Below, piece by piece: positions 1 through 8,840 of a stretch of DNA of 64,000 nucleotides. This DNA is from an uncultured Bacilli bacterium (GTDB lineage: Bacteria; Bacillota_I; Bacilli_A; RF39; UBA660). The notes below the pieces were generated by a model. That model was not told the origin of the DNA. It saw nothing but the letters and a program-made list of their open reading frames with translations, and did not search any database. Both the position numbers and the translations under genes were made by a program. Position 1 is the first letter of the stretch. Every line of letters begins with the position of its first letter. The stretch lies in NCBI GenBank assembly GCA_910584165.1, contig CAJTZU010000005.1, forward strand, positions 1 through 64,000, written 5' to 3'.

Positions 1-2
1 AT

Positions 3-245
3 TCAAAAGTAACTAATAATGAAGTTGAATTTGAAGATAGTGGATTAGGAAAATACATCATTGCTTACAAAACTGATAGTGAAGAGAAGCCAAATACTAA
101 TACTAATAGTAATAATACAAACGTAATAGAAAATAAGGATACAGAAAATTCTGTTAATTATCTTCCATATATAATAGGTGGAGTAGCAATTTTATTAGTA
201 GGCGGAGTTATTTACTTTGTAGTAAGAAAAAAGAAAGATAATTAG
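3..245 (+). CDS. C-terminal end of a surface-anchored protein (5' end outside window)
   Basis: Only the last 80 residues are inside the window; reading frame 3 is open from the left edge to TAG at 243-245. It ends in a hydrophobic segment followed by basic residues (VVRKKKDN), so the C-terminus should be a membrane anchor. The segment is almost identical in DNA and protein to the end of the next gene (5555-5790), so the two are tandem paralogs. No LPxTG sortase motif is visible before the membrane segment, which reads NYLPYIIGG. Function is inferred only from the paralog. Confidence 0.8.
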   Translation, partial: SKVTNNEVEFEDSGLGKYIIAYKTDSEEKPNTNTNSNNTNVIENKDTENSVNYLPYIIGGVAILLVGGVIYFVVRKKKDN

Positions 246-251
246 AATGAA

Positions 252-277
252 ACCACATTTAGTAATGTGGTTTTTTT
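252..277 (+). terminator. Rho-independent terminator
   Basis: Perfect 8-bp stem ACCACATT (252-259) with AATGTGGT (264-271), loop TAGT, followed by a run of T to 277. It closes the partial surface-protein gene. Confidence 0.85.
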
Positions 278-386
278 GAAAAAATAGAGAAAAGTACCTG
301 TCAAATAATTGTTAGAAAAGTCTTTAAAAAATAGATAATTTGCGGTTTCTTTTTTACATTTGATGCATAAATTAAAAGGAAACATA

Positions 387-415
387 TTGAATGGAAAATA
401 GGAATATGATAGAAT
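387..415 (+). promoter_or_regulatory. Possible distal promoter of the large surface protein
   Basis: TTGAAT (387-392), 17 nt, TAGAAT (410-415), with TG one base before the -10. The 246-591 gap otherwise holds the terminator at its start, a second promoter at 482-510 and featureless AT-rich DNA. Confidence 0.4.
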
Positions 416-481
416 ATTTATGTAAAGTCTATAGTATTTTTTTTAATAGATTTTATCAATATTTAGTATTTCTTTTTCATT

Positions 482-510
482 TTGACAAAAGAACAAAAAT
501 GAGGTATTAT
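482..510 (+). promoter_or_regulatory. Sigma-A promoter of the large surface protein
   Basis: Perfect TTGACA (482-487), 17-nt spacer, TATTAT (505-510). It lies about 80 nt upstream of the start codon at 592, leaving a leader of about 75 nt. Confidence 0.7.
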
Positions 511-591
511 CTTATATTGAAAAAAGCACTAAATAGTAGAAAAAAACAATAGTAAAATGATGCTTTGAGAGAGTGTGAGGGAGAGTTGTAT

Positions 592-3500
592 ATGAAAAAA
601 AGAAGAAAATTAAAAAAGTCATTTGTAATCATTCTTTTCGCTTTGATTTTGGGGAGCACTATTTTTTCAGGTGCTACCTATTGCTTTAACAAACAAAATA
701 CAGATATGAAATTGACAGTTGAAAAGTATGAAACCCTTTCTTATAATGCTAGAAAAGGGGAAGATACGTTATATTTATCTGATATAGATTATATGTCTAA
801 TCAGTCTTATACAGAATGGGATAAGATTAGATATGATGAAGTAAATGGTGGAGGAAAAATAACTCTTAAAATTGAGAATAATGCATTTACATTTGAAAAA
901 GGAATTTGGGCACATGCTAATTCTCAAGTTACTTATGATATCAGCAATTATAATTATAGATATTTTACTGCATTTGTAGGGTTAAATACAACGTCTACAA
1001 GAGGAGATGGAGTAAGATTTTATATTTATACTTCAGAAGATGGTAAAACTTGGGGAGAAGCTAAATTTAATGAAACAAAACTTCCAGGTCAAGAAGCTAC
1101 TCGTGTTGAAATTGAGTTAGGGAACGCTAATTATATTAGATTAGTAGCAGACCAACTTCAAAATAATGCATCTGATCATGTTGTTTATGCTGATGCTAAA
1201 CTAGTAAATGATTTATCAGAGAATTCTGCATTTAAATCATTAGAAGAATATGATGAAATTATTAAGTCACAATATCATGGTCAATCTGATTTAACTGATG
1301 AAATAGAATTTAATTTATTAAAAAGACAACTTGTTAGCAATGTTGGGCAGTTTACAATTAATTCTTTCTATAATGAAAGTGAAGATAATAAGATTGCTAT
1401 TGACTTTTTAATGAGTAACCAAAAAGCATTAAAATATTACATCTTAGGAGGTAAGCCAGCAGGAAATAATTATTATAAATCATTAACACAATATTCTAGA
1501 TTATATAGAAACTATAAGAATGATTTTAACAATACAACAGTTACAAAGTATGGTACAGTACTTGGGGATTTATATTTAAGAATGGCGACTTCTTTATCAT
1601 TAACCCATGCTAGTGTTGTTGGACTATGGATGAATAATGCTTCTACTCCAGAAAATCAATCAGATTCTGTTAGAAGATATGCCATTATTAAATATATGCA
1701 TCAAAATAATCTATTTGAAGGCCCAGACGGTATGGATTATAATAAATGGTTTGAAAATTATACTGTAGAAGAAATGCGTTATGTTATGGCAAACAATATA
1801 GATGACCAGTCAATGCTATGGTTAAATGCATACGTTCGAGAGTTAATAAGAAAAGAGGGTAGTTCCCGTTTATGGCCACATAAATATATAGAATATGTCT
1901 GGCCAAACTATGGAAATCCAGTTTACTATGCAGAAGAAAATAAAGAATATTTTAATCAATTATTCTCTGTACCAGATGAGGAACATGAAGGACAAAGAAT
2001 AGGATTATGGGACGTAGTTTATAAAATTCCAGGCGGAGTAGATGAGAAAGAATATATTTTACAAATACCAAGAGGGACATCAAATAATAAAATTTATAAA
2101 GTATGGATGAACATGCGAAATAAATTTGGAACTGGCGCAGTTTGTGGGGGTATTTCTAAGACAGGCTCAAATATTAGAGGAGTGCTTGGACTACCAGATG
2201 CAGTCGTAGGACAACCAGGTCATGCAGCTCATATCAATTATTTTCAAAATAGTAATGGAGAAGGATTCTGGGGTATTGATAATGATGTTAGTGGATGGGC
2301 ATACACAGGGTCATCAGGACTTTTAGGATGGGCAAATGGTCCATATGCAAGTGGATATACAGGAACATATATACATTTAGCACAAGAAGTTATTAACCAT
2401 GAAGATACCTATGAACAAAGCCAAAAGTTTGTTTATCTTGCAGATTCTTATCAAGATTTAGCAAAAAAAGAAGAGATGTATAGAAAAGCATTAGAAGTTC
2501 AACCTTTAAACTTAAATGCGTGGTATGGATTAATACTAACATATAATGCTTCTGAAAATAAAACAGAAGAACAATATTTTGAACTTGCAAAAGAAATTGC
2601 AGAGAATTTAAAATATTATCCACTTCCTATGTATCAAATGACAAATCAAATTAAACCAAAATTAACAAGTCAACAAGAATCATATAAATTTACTTTACTT
2701 CAAACAAGAATATTGAAGGAAGGAAGTGTACTGCCAAATAGTTCAACTGCAGTACTACAACCAAATATTACTAGATTAATGGCAAATTATATTTTAGGGC
2801 AAATGGATACTACGATTGCAACCTTCTCATTTGATGGAGAAGATGCTGGAAAAATAGTATTATCAAGTAGATTTGATGGAAATGGAGTACGATGGGATTA
2901 TAGTTTGGATGGAAAGAATACTTGGAAGGAAGTAAGCTTTTCTGCAGAAGAAGAACACAAATTACAATTAACAGCTGATGAAATAGCATCTATTACTTCT
3001 GAAAATGATTTATATGTCCATATAGTTGGAGTAAACTATTCAGAAGAAAATCTTTATAAGATTGATATTCAAGAATCGGTTGGATTACCTTCTACTTTAT
3101 TTGCAAGTGATTTAGAAAATAAAATATTAGGAGCAGTTGATTCAGTACAATGGAAATATAAAGAGTCTGATGAGTGGAAGTTTTATGGAGAATCCCAACC
3201 AGATTTAACTGGTGATAAAACAGTTATTTTAAAAATGGGAGCAACAGGAACGTATCTTGCATCTAATACTAGTACAACTTACACATTTACAGAAGATGTA
3301 ATTGATAAGAAAAGAAAATATATTTCAGTAGATCATTTAAGTATACATGCTGTATCATCGGAGGCTACTGGCAGTGGTCAAAATGGAAATGCTATCTATG
3401 CACTTGATGGAAATTATAATACAAGATGGCACTCTGATTGGAGTGGTGGAGATACAAAGCGTTTCATCACTGTTAAATTAGATCACCCTTACAATATATC

Positions 3501-5790
3501 TGCTGTTGAGTTTGTACCAGCAGGTGGAGGTAATGGTAAGATTTATGATGGTACTGTCTGGGGAAGTATGGACGGAGAAAACTGGTTTGTTTTATCTCAA
3601 CAAAAAGGATTAACATACACAAATCAAGCAGATACCCTTCAACAATTAACCAATAATATCAAGAGTTTTGAGGTAGACATTCCACAAAGAGTTCAATATG
3701 TTAAGATTGTTGCTGATAGAACAAATGGTAATTGGTTTGCCGCAAGAGCATTTAATTTCTACGAAGATACTACAATCAAAAATGTTGCAACTTTCTCATT
3801 TGATGGAGCCAATGCTGGAGTGATATCTTTATATGATGAATATAAAGGAACAAAGTGGAAATATAGTCTTGATAGTGGAAAAACATGGCATTCTACAGAG
3901 GGAGATAGTCATCAATTAACACAATCAGAAATTGAACAAATTGATATTAATAGTATGATTAAAGTTAAATTCGATAACGATAACGAAATTTATACAATTA
4001 CTATTAAACAATTTGATATTCCAGAAGCAGGATTCCTAAATGATTTTGAAAATATCATAATTGATCAACCTAATAAAAGTGTTCTTGAATGGAAGTTTGC
4101 GGATGAAAATGAGTGGAGCCCTTATCAAGAAGAGGGACCAGGAATAGTAGATGGAAATAAGACTGTATTAGTACGAAGAAAAGCATCTGGAATTTCTATG
4201 GCTAGTAAGCCACTCGAATATAAATTCACAGATAATAATACCAAAGAAGAGACTTATATCCCTATTAAGCATTTAAGCATTCATGGATTTTCATCACAAT
4301 CTCAAGATTCAAAAAGACCATATTATGCAGTTAATGCAATAGATGGAAACATTAATACTCAGTGGCATACGAATTTTAAAGTTGCTGAAAAAACTTCTTA
4401 TATTTCTATTAAATTAGATAAACCAAGATATATATCTGCGGTTGATTATTTTCATATCGCTGCTGAAAAAGAATCATTTGGTTATATGAAAAATGCAATT
4501 GTTTCTGTTAGTGAAGATGGAGAAAGTTGGATTGAAGTTGCAAGTGTACAAAATCATCCACAAGAAGATTTCTCTAGACATATTAGTTTTGATGAATCTG
4601 TGTATGGACAGTATGTAAAAATTACTATGCAATCATATGATAATATTTTTGCAACTGCTGCAATGATTAATATTTATGAGGATTTAACGAAAGCTCCTAT
4701 TGTAGAACCTGAAGTAGAAATTAAATACTCTACAACAAAATGGACTAACAAGAATGTAGTTGCTACTTTAATAACAGAGGATGACATTGAGATTACTAAT
4801 AATAATGGATCTAAAACACATACATTTACAAAAAATGGAGAATTTACATTTGAATATAAAGATAAAGTGACAAATAGAAATTATTCTATTAAAGCTACTG
4901 TAAAAAACATTGATAAAGAAGCACCTACTGCAAAAATTCAGTATAGTACAACTGAAAAAACAGAAGGTCCTGTAGTAGCAACTTTAAAACCAAGTGAAGA
5001 AGTTACTGTTACAAATAATGGTGGAAAGGCTTCTTATACATTTACAAAAAATGGAACGTTTACATTTGAATTTATCGATAAGGCTGGAAATAAAGGAACT
5101 GCAAAAGCTAGTGTTACTTGGATAGAGAAAAAACAAGCTGAAAATCCTGATGTAAAGCCAGATGACAAACCTACTAATAAACCAACAAACAGTAATACAA
5201 ATGGTAATACAAAACCAGGAGAAAATACGGGAACGAAACCAAACGATAAACCAACAATACCTGAAGAAACATATAAAAATATGTCTAGTGGTAATGTAAC
5301 TGTTAAAGTTCCAAATTCAATTTTATCAAAATATGAAGATGCGACATTAGATTATCAAAAACTTACATTAAGCGATGCACAGAAAAATCGTTATGGAAAA
5401 GATAGTGAAATCTATAGAGTAACTTTAGAAACAAAAGATAATAAAGAAATAAATTTATCTACTACAAAATTAACGCAAACAGTAAAATTAGATTCTAATA
5501 AAGAATTTGATGCTATTTATGTAGTAAGAGATGATGGAAGTGTTGTAAAACTAGATTCAAAAGTAACTAATAATGAAGTTGAATTTGAAGATAGTGGATT
5601 AGGAAAATATATCATTGCTTACAAAACTGATAGTGAAGAAAAACCAAATACGAATAGTAATAATACCAATATAATAGAAAATAAGGATGCAGAAAGTTCT
5701 GTTAATTATCTTCCATATATAATAGGTGGAGTAGCAATTCTATTAGTAGGTGGAGTTATTTACTTTGTAGTAAGAAAAAAGGATGAATAA
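592..5790 (+). CDS. Giant surface protein: NPCBM, papain/transglutaminase-like core, two discoidin domains, C-terminal membrane anchor
   Basis: A 1732-residue exported protein. ATG 592 is chosen because GAGGGAG lies just upstream and the protein then begins with a basic signal peptide (KKRRKLKK plus hydrophobic core); a TTG start at 565 would push the signal inward. Domains in order: NPCBM/NEW2-like carbohydrate-binding module (about 45-190); helical region; a possible cysteine-hydrolase core with GAVCGGIS, GHAAH and GIDND (about 515-565), reminiscent of transglutaminase-like Cys/His/Asp triads; TPR-like helices (about 600-680); a beta module used twice (FSFDG near 740 and 1065); two F5/8-type-C domains (ALDGNYNTRWHS, AIDGNINTQWHT); two Ig-like repeats with THTFTKNG/SYTFTKNG; an Asn/Pro/Lys linker; a small domain; and a membrane anchor with basic tail. 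Probably binds host or plant glycans and may cleave protein or peptide. Catalysis is inferred. Confidence 0.75.
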   Translation: MKKRRKLKKSFVIILFALILGSTIFSGATYCFNKQNTDMKLTVEKYETLSYNARKGEDTLYLSDIDYMSNQSYTEWDKIRYDEVNGGGKITLKIENNAFTFEKGIWAHANSQVTYDISNYNYRYFTAFVGLNTTSTRGDGVRFYIYTSEDGKTWGEAKFNETKLPGQEATRVEIELGNANYIRLVADQLQNNASDHVVYADAKLVNDLSENSAFKSLEEYDEIIKSQYHGQSDLTDEIEFNLLKRQLVSNVGQFTINSFYNESEDNKIAIDFLMSNQKALKYYILGGKPAGNNYYKSLTQYSRLYRNYKNDFNNTTVTKYGTVLGDLYLRMATSLSLTHASVVGLWMNNASTPENQSDSVRRYAIIKYMHQNNLFEGPDGMDYNKWFENYTVEEMRYVMANNIDDQSMLWLNAYVRELIRKEGSSRLWPHKYIEYVWPNYGNPVYYAEENKEYFNQLFSVPDEEHEGQRIGLWDVVYKIPGGVDEKEYILQIPRGTSNNKIYKVWMNMRNKFGTGAVCGGISKTGSNIRGVLGLPDAVVGQPGHAAHINYFQNSNGEGFWGIDNDVSGWAYTGSSGLLGWANGPYASGYTGTYIHLAQEVINHEDTYEQSQKFVYLADSYQDLAKKEEMYRKALEVQPLNLNAWYGLILTYNASENKTEEQYFELAKEIAENLKYYPLPMYQMTNQIKPKLTSQQESYKFTLLQTRILKEGSVLPNSSTAVLQPNITRLMANYILGQMDTTIATFSFDGEDAGKIVLSSRFDGNGVRWDYSLDGKNTWKEVSFSAEEEHKLQLTADEIASITSENDLYVHIVGVNYSEENLYKIDIQESVGLPSTLFASDLENKILGAVDSVQWKYKESDEWKFYGESQPDLTGDKTVILKMGATGTYLASNTSTTYTFTEDVIDKKRKYISVDHLSIHAVSSEATGSGQNGNAIYALDGNYNTRWHSDWSGGDTKRFITVKLDHPYNISAVEFVPAGGGNGKIYDGTVWGSMDGENWFVLSQQKGLTYTNQADTLQQLTNNIKSFEVDIPQRVQYVKIVADRTNGNWFAARAFNFYEDTTIKNVATFSFDGANAGVISLYDEYKGTKWKYSLDSGKTWHSTEGDSHQLTQSEIEQIDINSMIKVKFDNDNEIYTITIKQFDIPEAGFLNDFENIIIDQPNKSVLEWKFADENEWSPYQEEGPGIVDGNKTVLVRRKASGISMASKPLEYKFTDNNTKEETYIPIKHLSIHGFSSQSQDSKRPYYAVNAIDGNINTQWHTNFKVAEKTSYISIKLDKPRYISAVDYFHIAAEKESFGYMKNAIVSVSEDGESWIEVASVQNHPQEDFSRHISFDESVYGQYVKITMQSYDNIFATAAMINIYEDLTKAPIVEPEVEIKYSTTKWTNKNVVATLITEDDIEITNNNGSKTHTFTKNGEFTFEYKDKVTNRNYSIKATVKNIDKEAPTAKIQYSTTEKTEGPVVATLKPSEEVTVTNNGGKASYTFTKNGTFTFEFIDKAGNKGTAKASVTWIEKKQAENPDVKPDDKPTNKPTNSNTNGNTKPGENTGTKPNDKPTIPEETYKNMSSGNVTVKVPNSILSKYEDATLDYQKLTLSDAQKNRYGKDSEIYRVTLETKDNKEINLSTTKLTQTVKLDSNKEFDAIYVVRDDGSVVKLDSKVTNNEVEFEDSGLGKYIIAYKTDSEEKPNTNSNNTNIIENKDAESSVNYLPYIIGGVAILLVGGVIYFVVRKKDE

Positions 5791-5799
5791 TATTTCTTT

Positions 5800-5837
5800 A
5801 AAGAAGAGAAGTGCTAGGATTAGTGCTTTTCTTTTTT
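5800..5837 (+). terminator. Rho-independent terminator
   Basis: A long hairpin with several G-U pairs (AAGAAGAGAAG pairs with CTTTTCTTTTT around loop GGAT), running into the T-tract at 5832-5837. Confidence 0.6.
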
Positions 5838-5858
5838 GATTTAAAGTTTAAAGAAATA

Positions 5859-5867
5859 TGATATAAT
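5859..5867 (+). promoter_or_regulatory. Extended -10 promoter of the DUF4026 gene
   Basis: TG, one base, TATAAT (5862-5867), about 30 nt before the start codon. The best -35 (TTGATT, 5836-5841) is 20 nt away, so the extended -10 probably carries recognition. Confidence 0.6.
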
Positions 5868-5898
5868 AATATAGTATTTAAGAAAAGTAGGAGGAATT

Positions 5899-7146
5899 AT
5901 GAAAGAATTAAAAGAGCAACCATTAGGGTATTGGGAAGAAGAATCTTACATGTTAATAGTTCCAAGAGAGGCAAATGAAGAACTATTAGATGGCATTATA
6001 GATAGAGTATCTTCCTTAAAAGAAGTAGAAATAAAAGAAAGTAATCCCTTGACAGAAGAGTCTCCTGGAAGAATAAAATTAATTTACCAGAAGGAAGAAT
6101 TTGAGGTGGGATTTTATCCATCAGGTTTTTCAGTTCCAGAATTTTATTTAAATAAGAATTATTATTTTACAGAAGAAGAAAAAGAAGAATTAAGAAATGC
6201 AAAAGCATCTTTAACAATGTTTATGAAGTTTTGTCATGATGCTAAAAAGTCTTATCATTTACAACTGAAACTTGCAGCTGCAATGATTCCTGATATGCTT
6301 GGTGTTATGGATGAAAGTGCTGAGAAAATGTTACCAACGAATTGGGTGAAGATGGCAGCTAGTTCTAAAGTATTACCAAGTGCGAATGATTTATATAACG
6401 TGCAAGCAGTATCTAATGATTCTGGAGAGATTTGGCTACACACTCATGGACTTTGTAGGTGTGGCTTGACAGAGCTTGAAATTTTAAATTCAGATCAAGA
6501 TAATTATAACAATCACTACAATTTAATCTCCACTTTAGCAAGTTTTCTTTTAGACAAGAGAGATAATTATAATGGTAGTGCCTATATTGGAATACTTGTA
6601 AATAGGCAACCCGTAGTAGCGACTTTTAAGTCATGGGTAGATGGTTTAAAAGAATATAAAAATTTAGACTTAGGTGGTCCTCAAGATAGAGAAGATGGAC
6701 ACAATACTAAAACTAGTCTCATTTTTCTTTATAAAAGTGAAGAAGATGAAGAAAATAAAGTACTTACCAAAGTATCTGAATTTAATGATTTATGGGGAGA
6801 GAATCCAATTTTCTTTATTAGTGATGAAGAAACTGCTAGAATGAAAAGTCTTGCTATGGAAAGATTTGATTACGTAAAAGAAGAATTTAAAAATAAAGAT
6901 AATCATATTATTATTAAAATTGGTCTACCAGTTGATGATGATGGTAATTTTGAACATATTTGGTTTGAACTATTAGAGTTTGTTGGGGATAAATTTAAAG
7001 CCAAATTATTACAAGAGCCATATGATGTAAAAGATATTCATGAAGGGGATGAGAGAACCTTTACAGTAGAAGACGTTACAGATTGGATTATTTATACGCC
7101 ATCTTTTAGTGTAACTCCTGGTAGTGCTTATCTTTTAAAAAGATGA
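5899..7146 (+). CDS. DUF4026-like protein with DUF2314-like tail
   Basis: 415-residue soluble protein with no signal peptide or membrane segment. ATG 5899 follows AGGAGGAATT. The central WLHTHGLCRCGLTELEIL block and overall length match, from memory, the DUF4026 family. The last about 80 residues (FKAKLLQEP...DVTDWIIY) look like a DUF2314 fold. No enzymatic residues are recognised; these proteins have no established role. It is monocistronic, with its own promoter and a terminator directly after the stop codon. Confidence 0.65.
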   Translation: MKELKEQPLGYWEEESYMLIVPREANEELLDGIIDRVSSLKEVEIKESNPLTEESPGRIKLIYQKEEFEVGFYPSGFSVPEFYLNKNYYFTEEEKEELRNAKASLTMFMKFCHDAKKSYHLQLKLAAAMIPDMLGVMDESAEKMLPTNWVKMAASSKVLPSANDLYNVQAVSNDSGEIWLHTHGLCRCGLTELEILNSDQDNYNNHYNLISTLASFLLDKRDNYNGSAYIGILVNRQPVVATFKSWVDGLKEYKNLDLGGPQDREDGHNTKTSLIFLYKSEEDEENKVLTKVSEFNDLWGENPIFFISDEETARMKSLAMERFDYVKEEFKNKDNHIIIKIGLPVDDDGNFEHIWFELLEFVGDKFKAKLLQEPYDVKDIHEGDERTFTVEDVTDWIIYTPSFSVTPGSAYLLKR

Positions 7147-7147
7147 T

Positions 7148-7183
7148 AGAAAGAAGTAATTTCTTTCTTTTTTATGTTATAAT
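7148..7183 (+). terminator. Terminator fused to an extended -10 promoter
   Basis: Stem AGAAAGAA (7148-7155)/TTCTTTCT (7161-7168), T-run to 7173, then TG (7175-7176), one base, and TATAAT (7178-7183). It ends the DUF4026 transcript and starts the ABC-F leader transcript. Confidence 0.75.
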
Positions 7184-7217
7184 GGAAAAAGAAAAAACTT
7201 TTAGAAGAGGTGAGAAC

Positions 7218-7238
7218 ATGAGAATAGTAAATAGATAA
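7218..7238 (+). CDS. Six-codon leader ORF (MRIVNR) upstream of the ABC-F gene
   Basis: ATG 7218 lies 8 nt after a strong GAGGTGAG ribosome site and reads M-R-I-V-N-R-stop. It ends 4 nt before the hairpin at 7242-7264 and 43 nt before the ABC-F start. A very short ORF with a better ribosome site than the main gene is typical of antibiotic-inducible leader peptides. Expression is inferred. Confidence 0.5.
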   Translation: MRIVNR

Positions 7239-7241
7239 GTG

Positions 7242-7279
7242 TGGCATAAACTTTGATTATGCCAGAAAGGAAGGCATAA
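7242..7279 (+). promoter_or_regulatory. Alternative hairpins controlling the ABC-F ribosome site
   Basis: Element 1 TGGCATAA (7242-7249) pairs perfectly with element 2 TTATGCCA (7257-7264). Element 2 can instead pair with element 3 GGCATAA (7273-7279), whose loop and stem contain the ABC-F Shine-Dalgarno (AAAGGAAGG). No T-run follows, so this acts on translation rather than as a terminator. The two foldings exclude each other. Confidence 0.6.
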
Positions 7280-7280
7280 T

Positions 7281-8783
7281 ATGTTAGAAGTAAATAATGT
7301 AGATATTTTAGTATCTACTAGGTTTTTAGTGAAATCCTTAACATTCTCGTTAAATAAAGGAGATAAGCTAGCAATTATTGGTGAAGAAGGAAATGGTAAG
7401 TCTACTTTATTAAAATCATTATTAGGAATTTGTGAGTATGCTTCCGTAACAGGAATAATTCAATTTAAAAATAATAAAGTAGGATATTTAGAACAGTCGA
7501 TGAGTCTAGAAAATGAAAAAAAGAAAGTATACGATTTCTTGTTTTTAGATGATTTAGATTATTATGGAAAAATAAATTGGTTTTATAAATATTTGGATTT
7601 ATTCCATTTAAATGATAGTATATTAGAACAAATGATTTCTACACTATCAGGTGGAGAAAAGGTAAAGATTGGGATTCTTAGATTACTATTAGAAGAGTGT
7701 GATATTTTATTTTTAGATGAACCTACGAATGATTTAGATATTGAATCATTAGAATGGTTAGAAACATTTATTAATAGTACGGATAAACCAATTATCTATG
7801 TATCTCATGATGAAACGCTATTATCTAATACTGCTAATATGATTTTACATTTAGAGCAAATAAAAAATAAAACAGAGTGTAGACATACTCTTTTAAAAAT
7901 TGATTATGATACTTATGTTGAAAAAAGGTTACAGACTATCTTAAAAACTACACAAGTCGCTAAATCAGAAAAAAGAGAATTCGATAAAAGACAAGAAAAA
8001 TTAAGACAAATCATGCAGAAAGTAGAACATCAACAAAATACAATTACGAGAGCTGATCCTCATGGAGGAAGATTATTAAAGAAGAAAATGCATGCTTTAA
8101 AGTCACAAGAAAGAAAATTAGAGGAAAGGGAACTTACAGAATTACCTGATGTAGAAGAAGGAATTCATTTCTTTTTTGAAGATGTTTCTATTCCTAAAAA
8201 TAAGGTTATTTTAAAATTACATATTCCAGAGTTAAAAGTACAAAATAAAGTGTTATCGCGTAATATAAAATTAGAAGTTATTGGGAATACACATATTTGT
8301 ATTATTGGTAAAAATGGAGTAGGGAAGTCTACTTTGATAAAAAGAATCGTAAAAGAAATAGAAAATAGGGATGATATTTCTGTTGGATATATGCCCCAAA
8401 ATTATGAAGATATTTTTGAAAATTTCAAATATGTATTAGATTTTTTAGTTCCAAGTGGAGATAAAGAAGAGATTACAAAAGCAAGAATGTATCTAGGAAA
8501 TATGAAATTTACAAGAGATGAAATGACTGGAAGAATATCAGACTTAAGTAATGGCACAAAAGCGAAATTATTCTTAATGAAACTAGTACTTGGAAAGTAT
8601 AATGTTCTAATACTAGATGAACCTACCAGAAATGTAAGCCCATTATCGAATCCAATTATTAGACAAGTTTTAAAAGATTTTAAAGGTACTATTATTAGTA
8701 TCTCTCATGATAGAAAATATATAGAAGAAGTAATTGATAACCTTTACATATTAACTAAGGATGGATTAGTGGAAAAAGGGTAA
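7281..8783 (+). CDS. ABC-F family ATPase, possible antibiotic ribosome-protection protein
   Basis: 500 residues, two nucleotide-binding domains and no membrane segments. Domain 1 has Walker A GEEGNGKST (34-42), signature LSGGE and Walker B LFLDEPTNDLD. A charged coiled linker follows (about 205-290). Domain 2 has Walker A GKNGVGKST, a weakened signature DLSNGTKAK and Walker B LILDEPTRNVSP instead of the usual DEPTNHLD. ABC-F proteins bind the ribosomal E site; some eject antibiotics, others tune translation. The leader peptide and hairpins directly upstream favour an inducible resistance-type member. Drug specificity cannot be read. Monocistronic, closed by the terminator at 8784. Confidence 0.8.
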   Translation: MLEVNNVDILVSTRFLVKSLTFSLNKGDKLAIIGEEGNGKSTLLKSLLGICEYASVTGIIQFKNNKVGYLEQSMSLENEKKKVYDFLFLDDLDYYGKINWFYKYLDLFHLNDSILEQMISTLSGGEKVKIGILRLLLEECDILFLDEPTNDLDIESLEWLETFINSTDKPIIYVSHDETLLSNTANMILHLEQIKNKTECRHTLLKIDYDTYVEKRLQTILKTTQVAKSEKREFDKRQEKLRQIMQKVEHQQNTITRADPHGGRLLKKKMHALKSQERKLEERELTELPDVEEGIHFFFEDVSIPKNKVILKLHIPELKVQNKVLSRNIKLEVIGNTHICIIGKNGVGKSTLIKRIVKEIENRDDISVGYMPQNYEDIFENFKYVLDFLVPSGDKEEITKARMYLGNMKFTRDEMTGRISDLSNGTKAKLFLMKLVLGKYNVLILDEPTRNVSPLSNPIIRQVLKDFKGTIISISHDRKYIEEVIDNLYILTKDGLVEKG

Positions 8784-8818
8784 AAGCAAGTCGTTTGATT
8801 TGCTTTTTGTGATATAAT
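8784..8818 (+). terminator. Terminator fused to an extended -10 promoter
   Basis: Stem AAGCAAGTC (8784-8792)/GATTTGCTT (8797-8805), T-run to 8808, then TG (8810-8811), A, TATAAT (8813-8818), which drives the SGNH gene. Confidence 0.8.
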
Positions 8819-8840
8819 AGTATCGAATATGGAGGAACTT

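Noticed and set aside
170..245. LPxTG sortase signal in the surface proteins
   Set aside because: The sequence before the membrane helix is NYLPYIIGG; there is no Thr-Gly after LPx, so a membrane anchor is the simpler reading.
7242..7264. Intrinsic terminator before the ABC-F gene
   Set aside because: The hairpin is not followed by a T-run and lies over the translation-initiation region.
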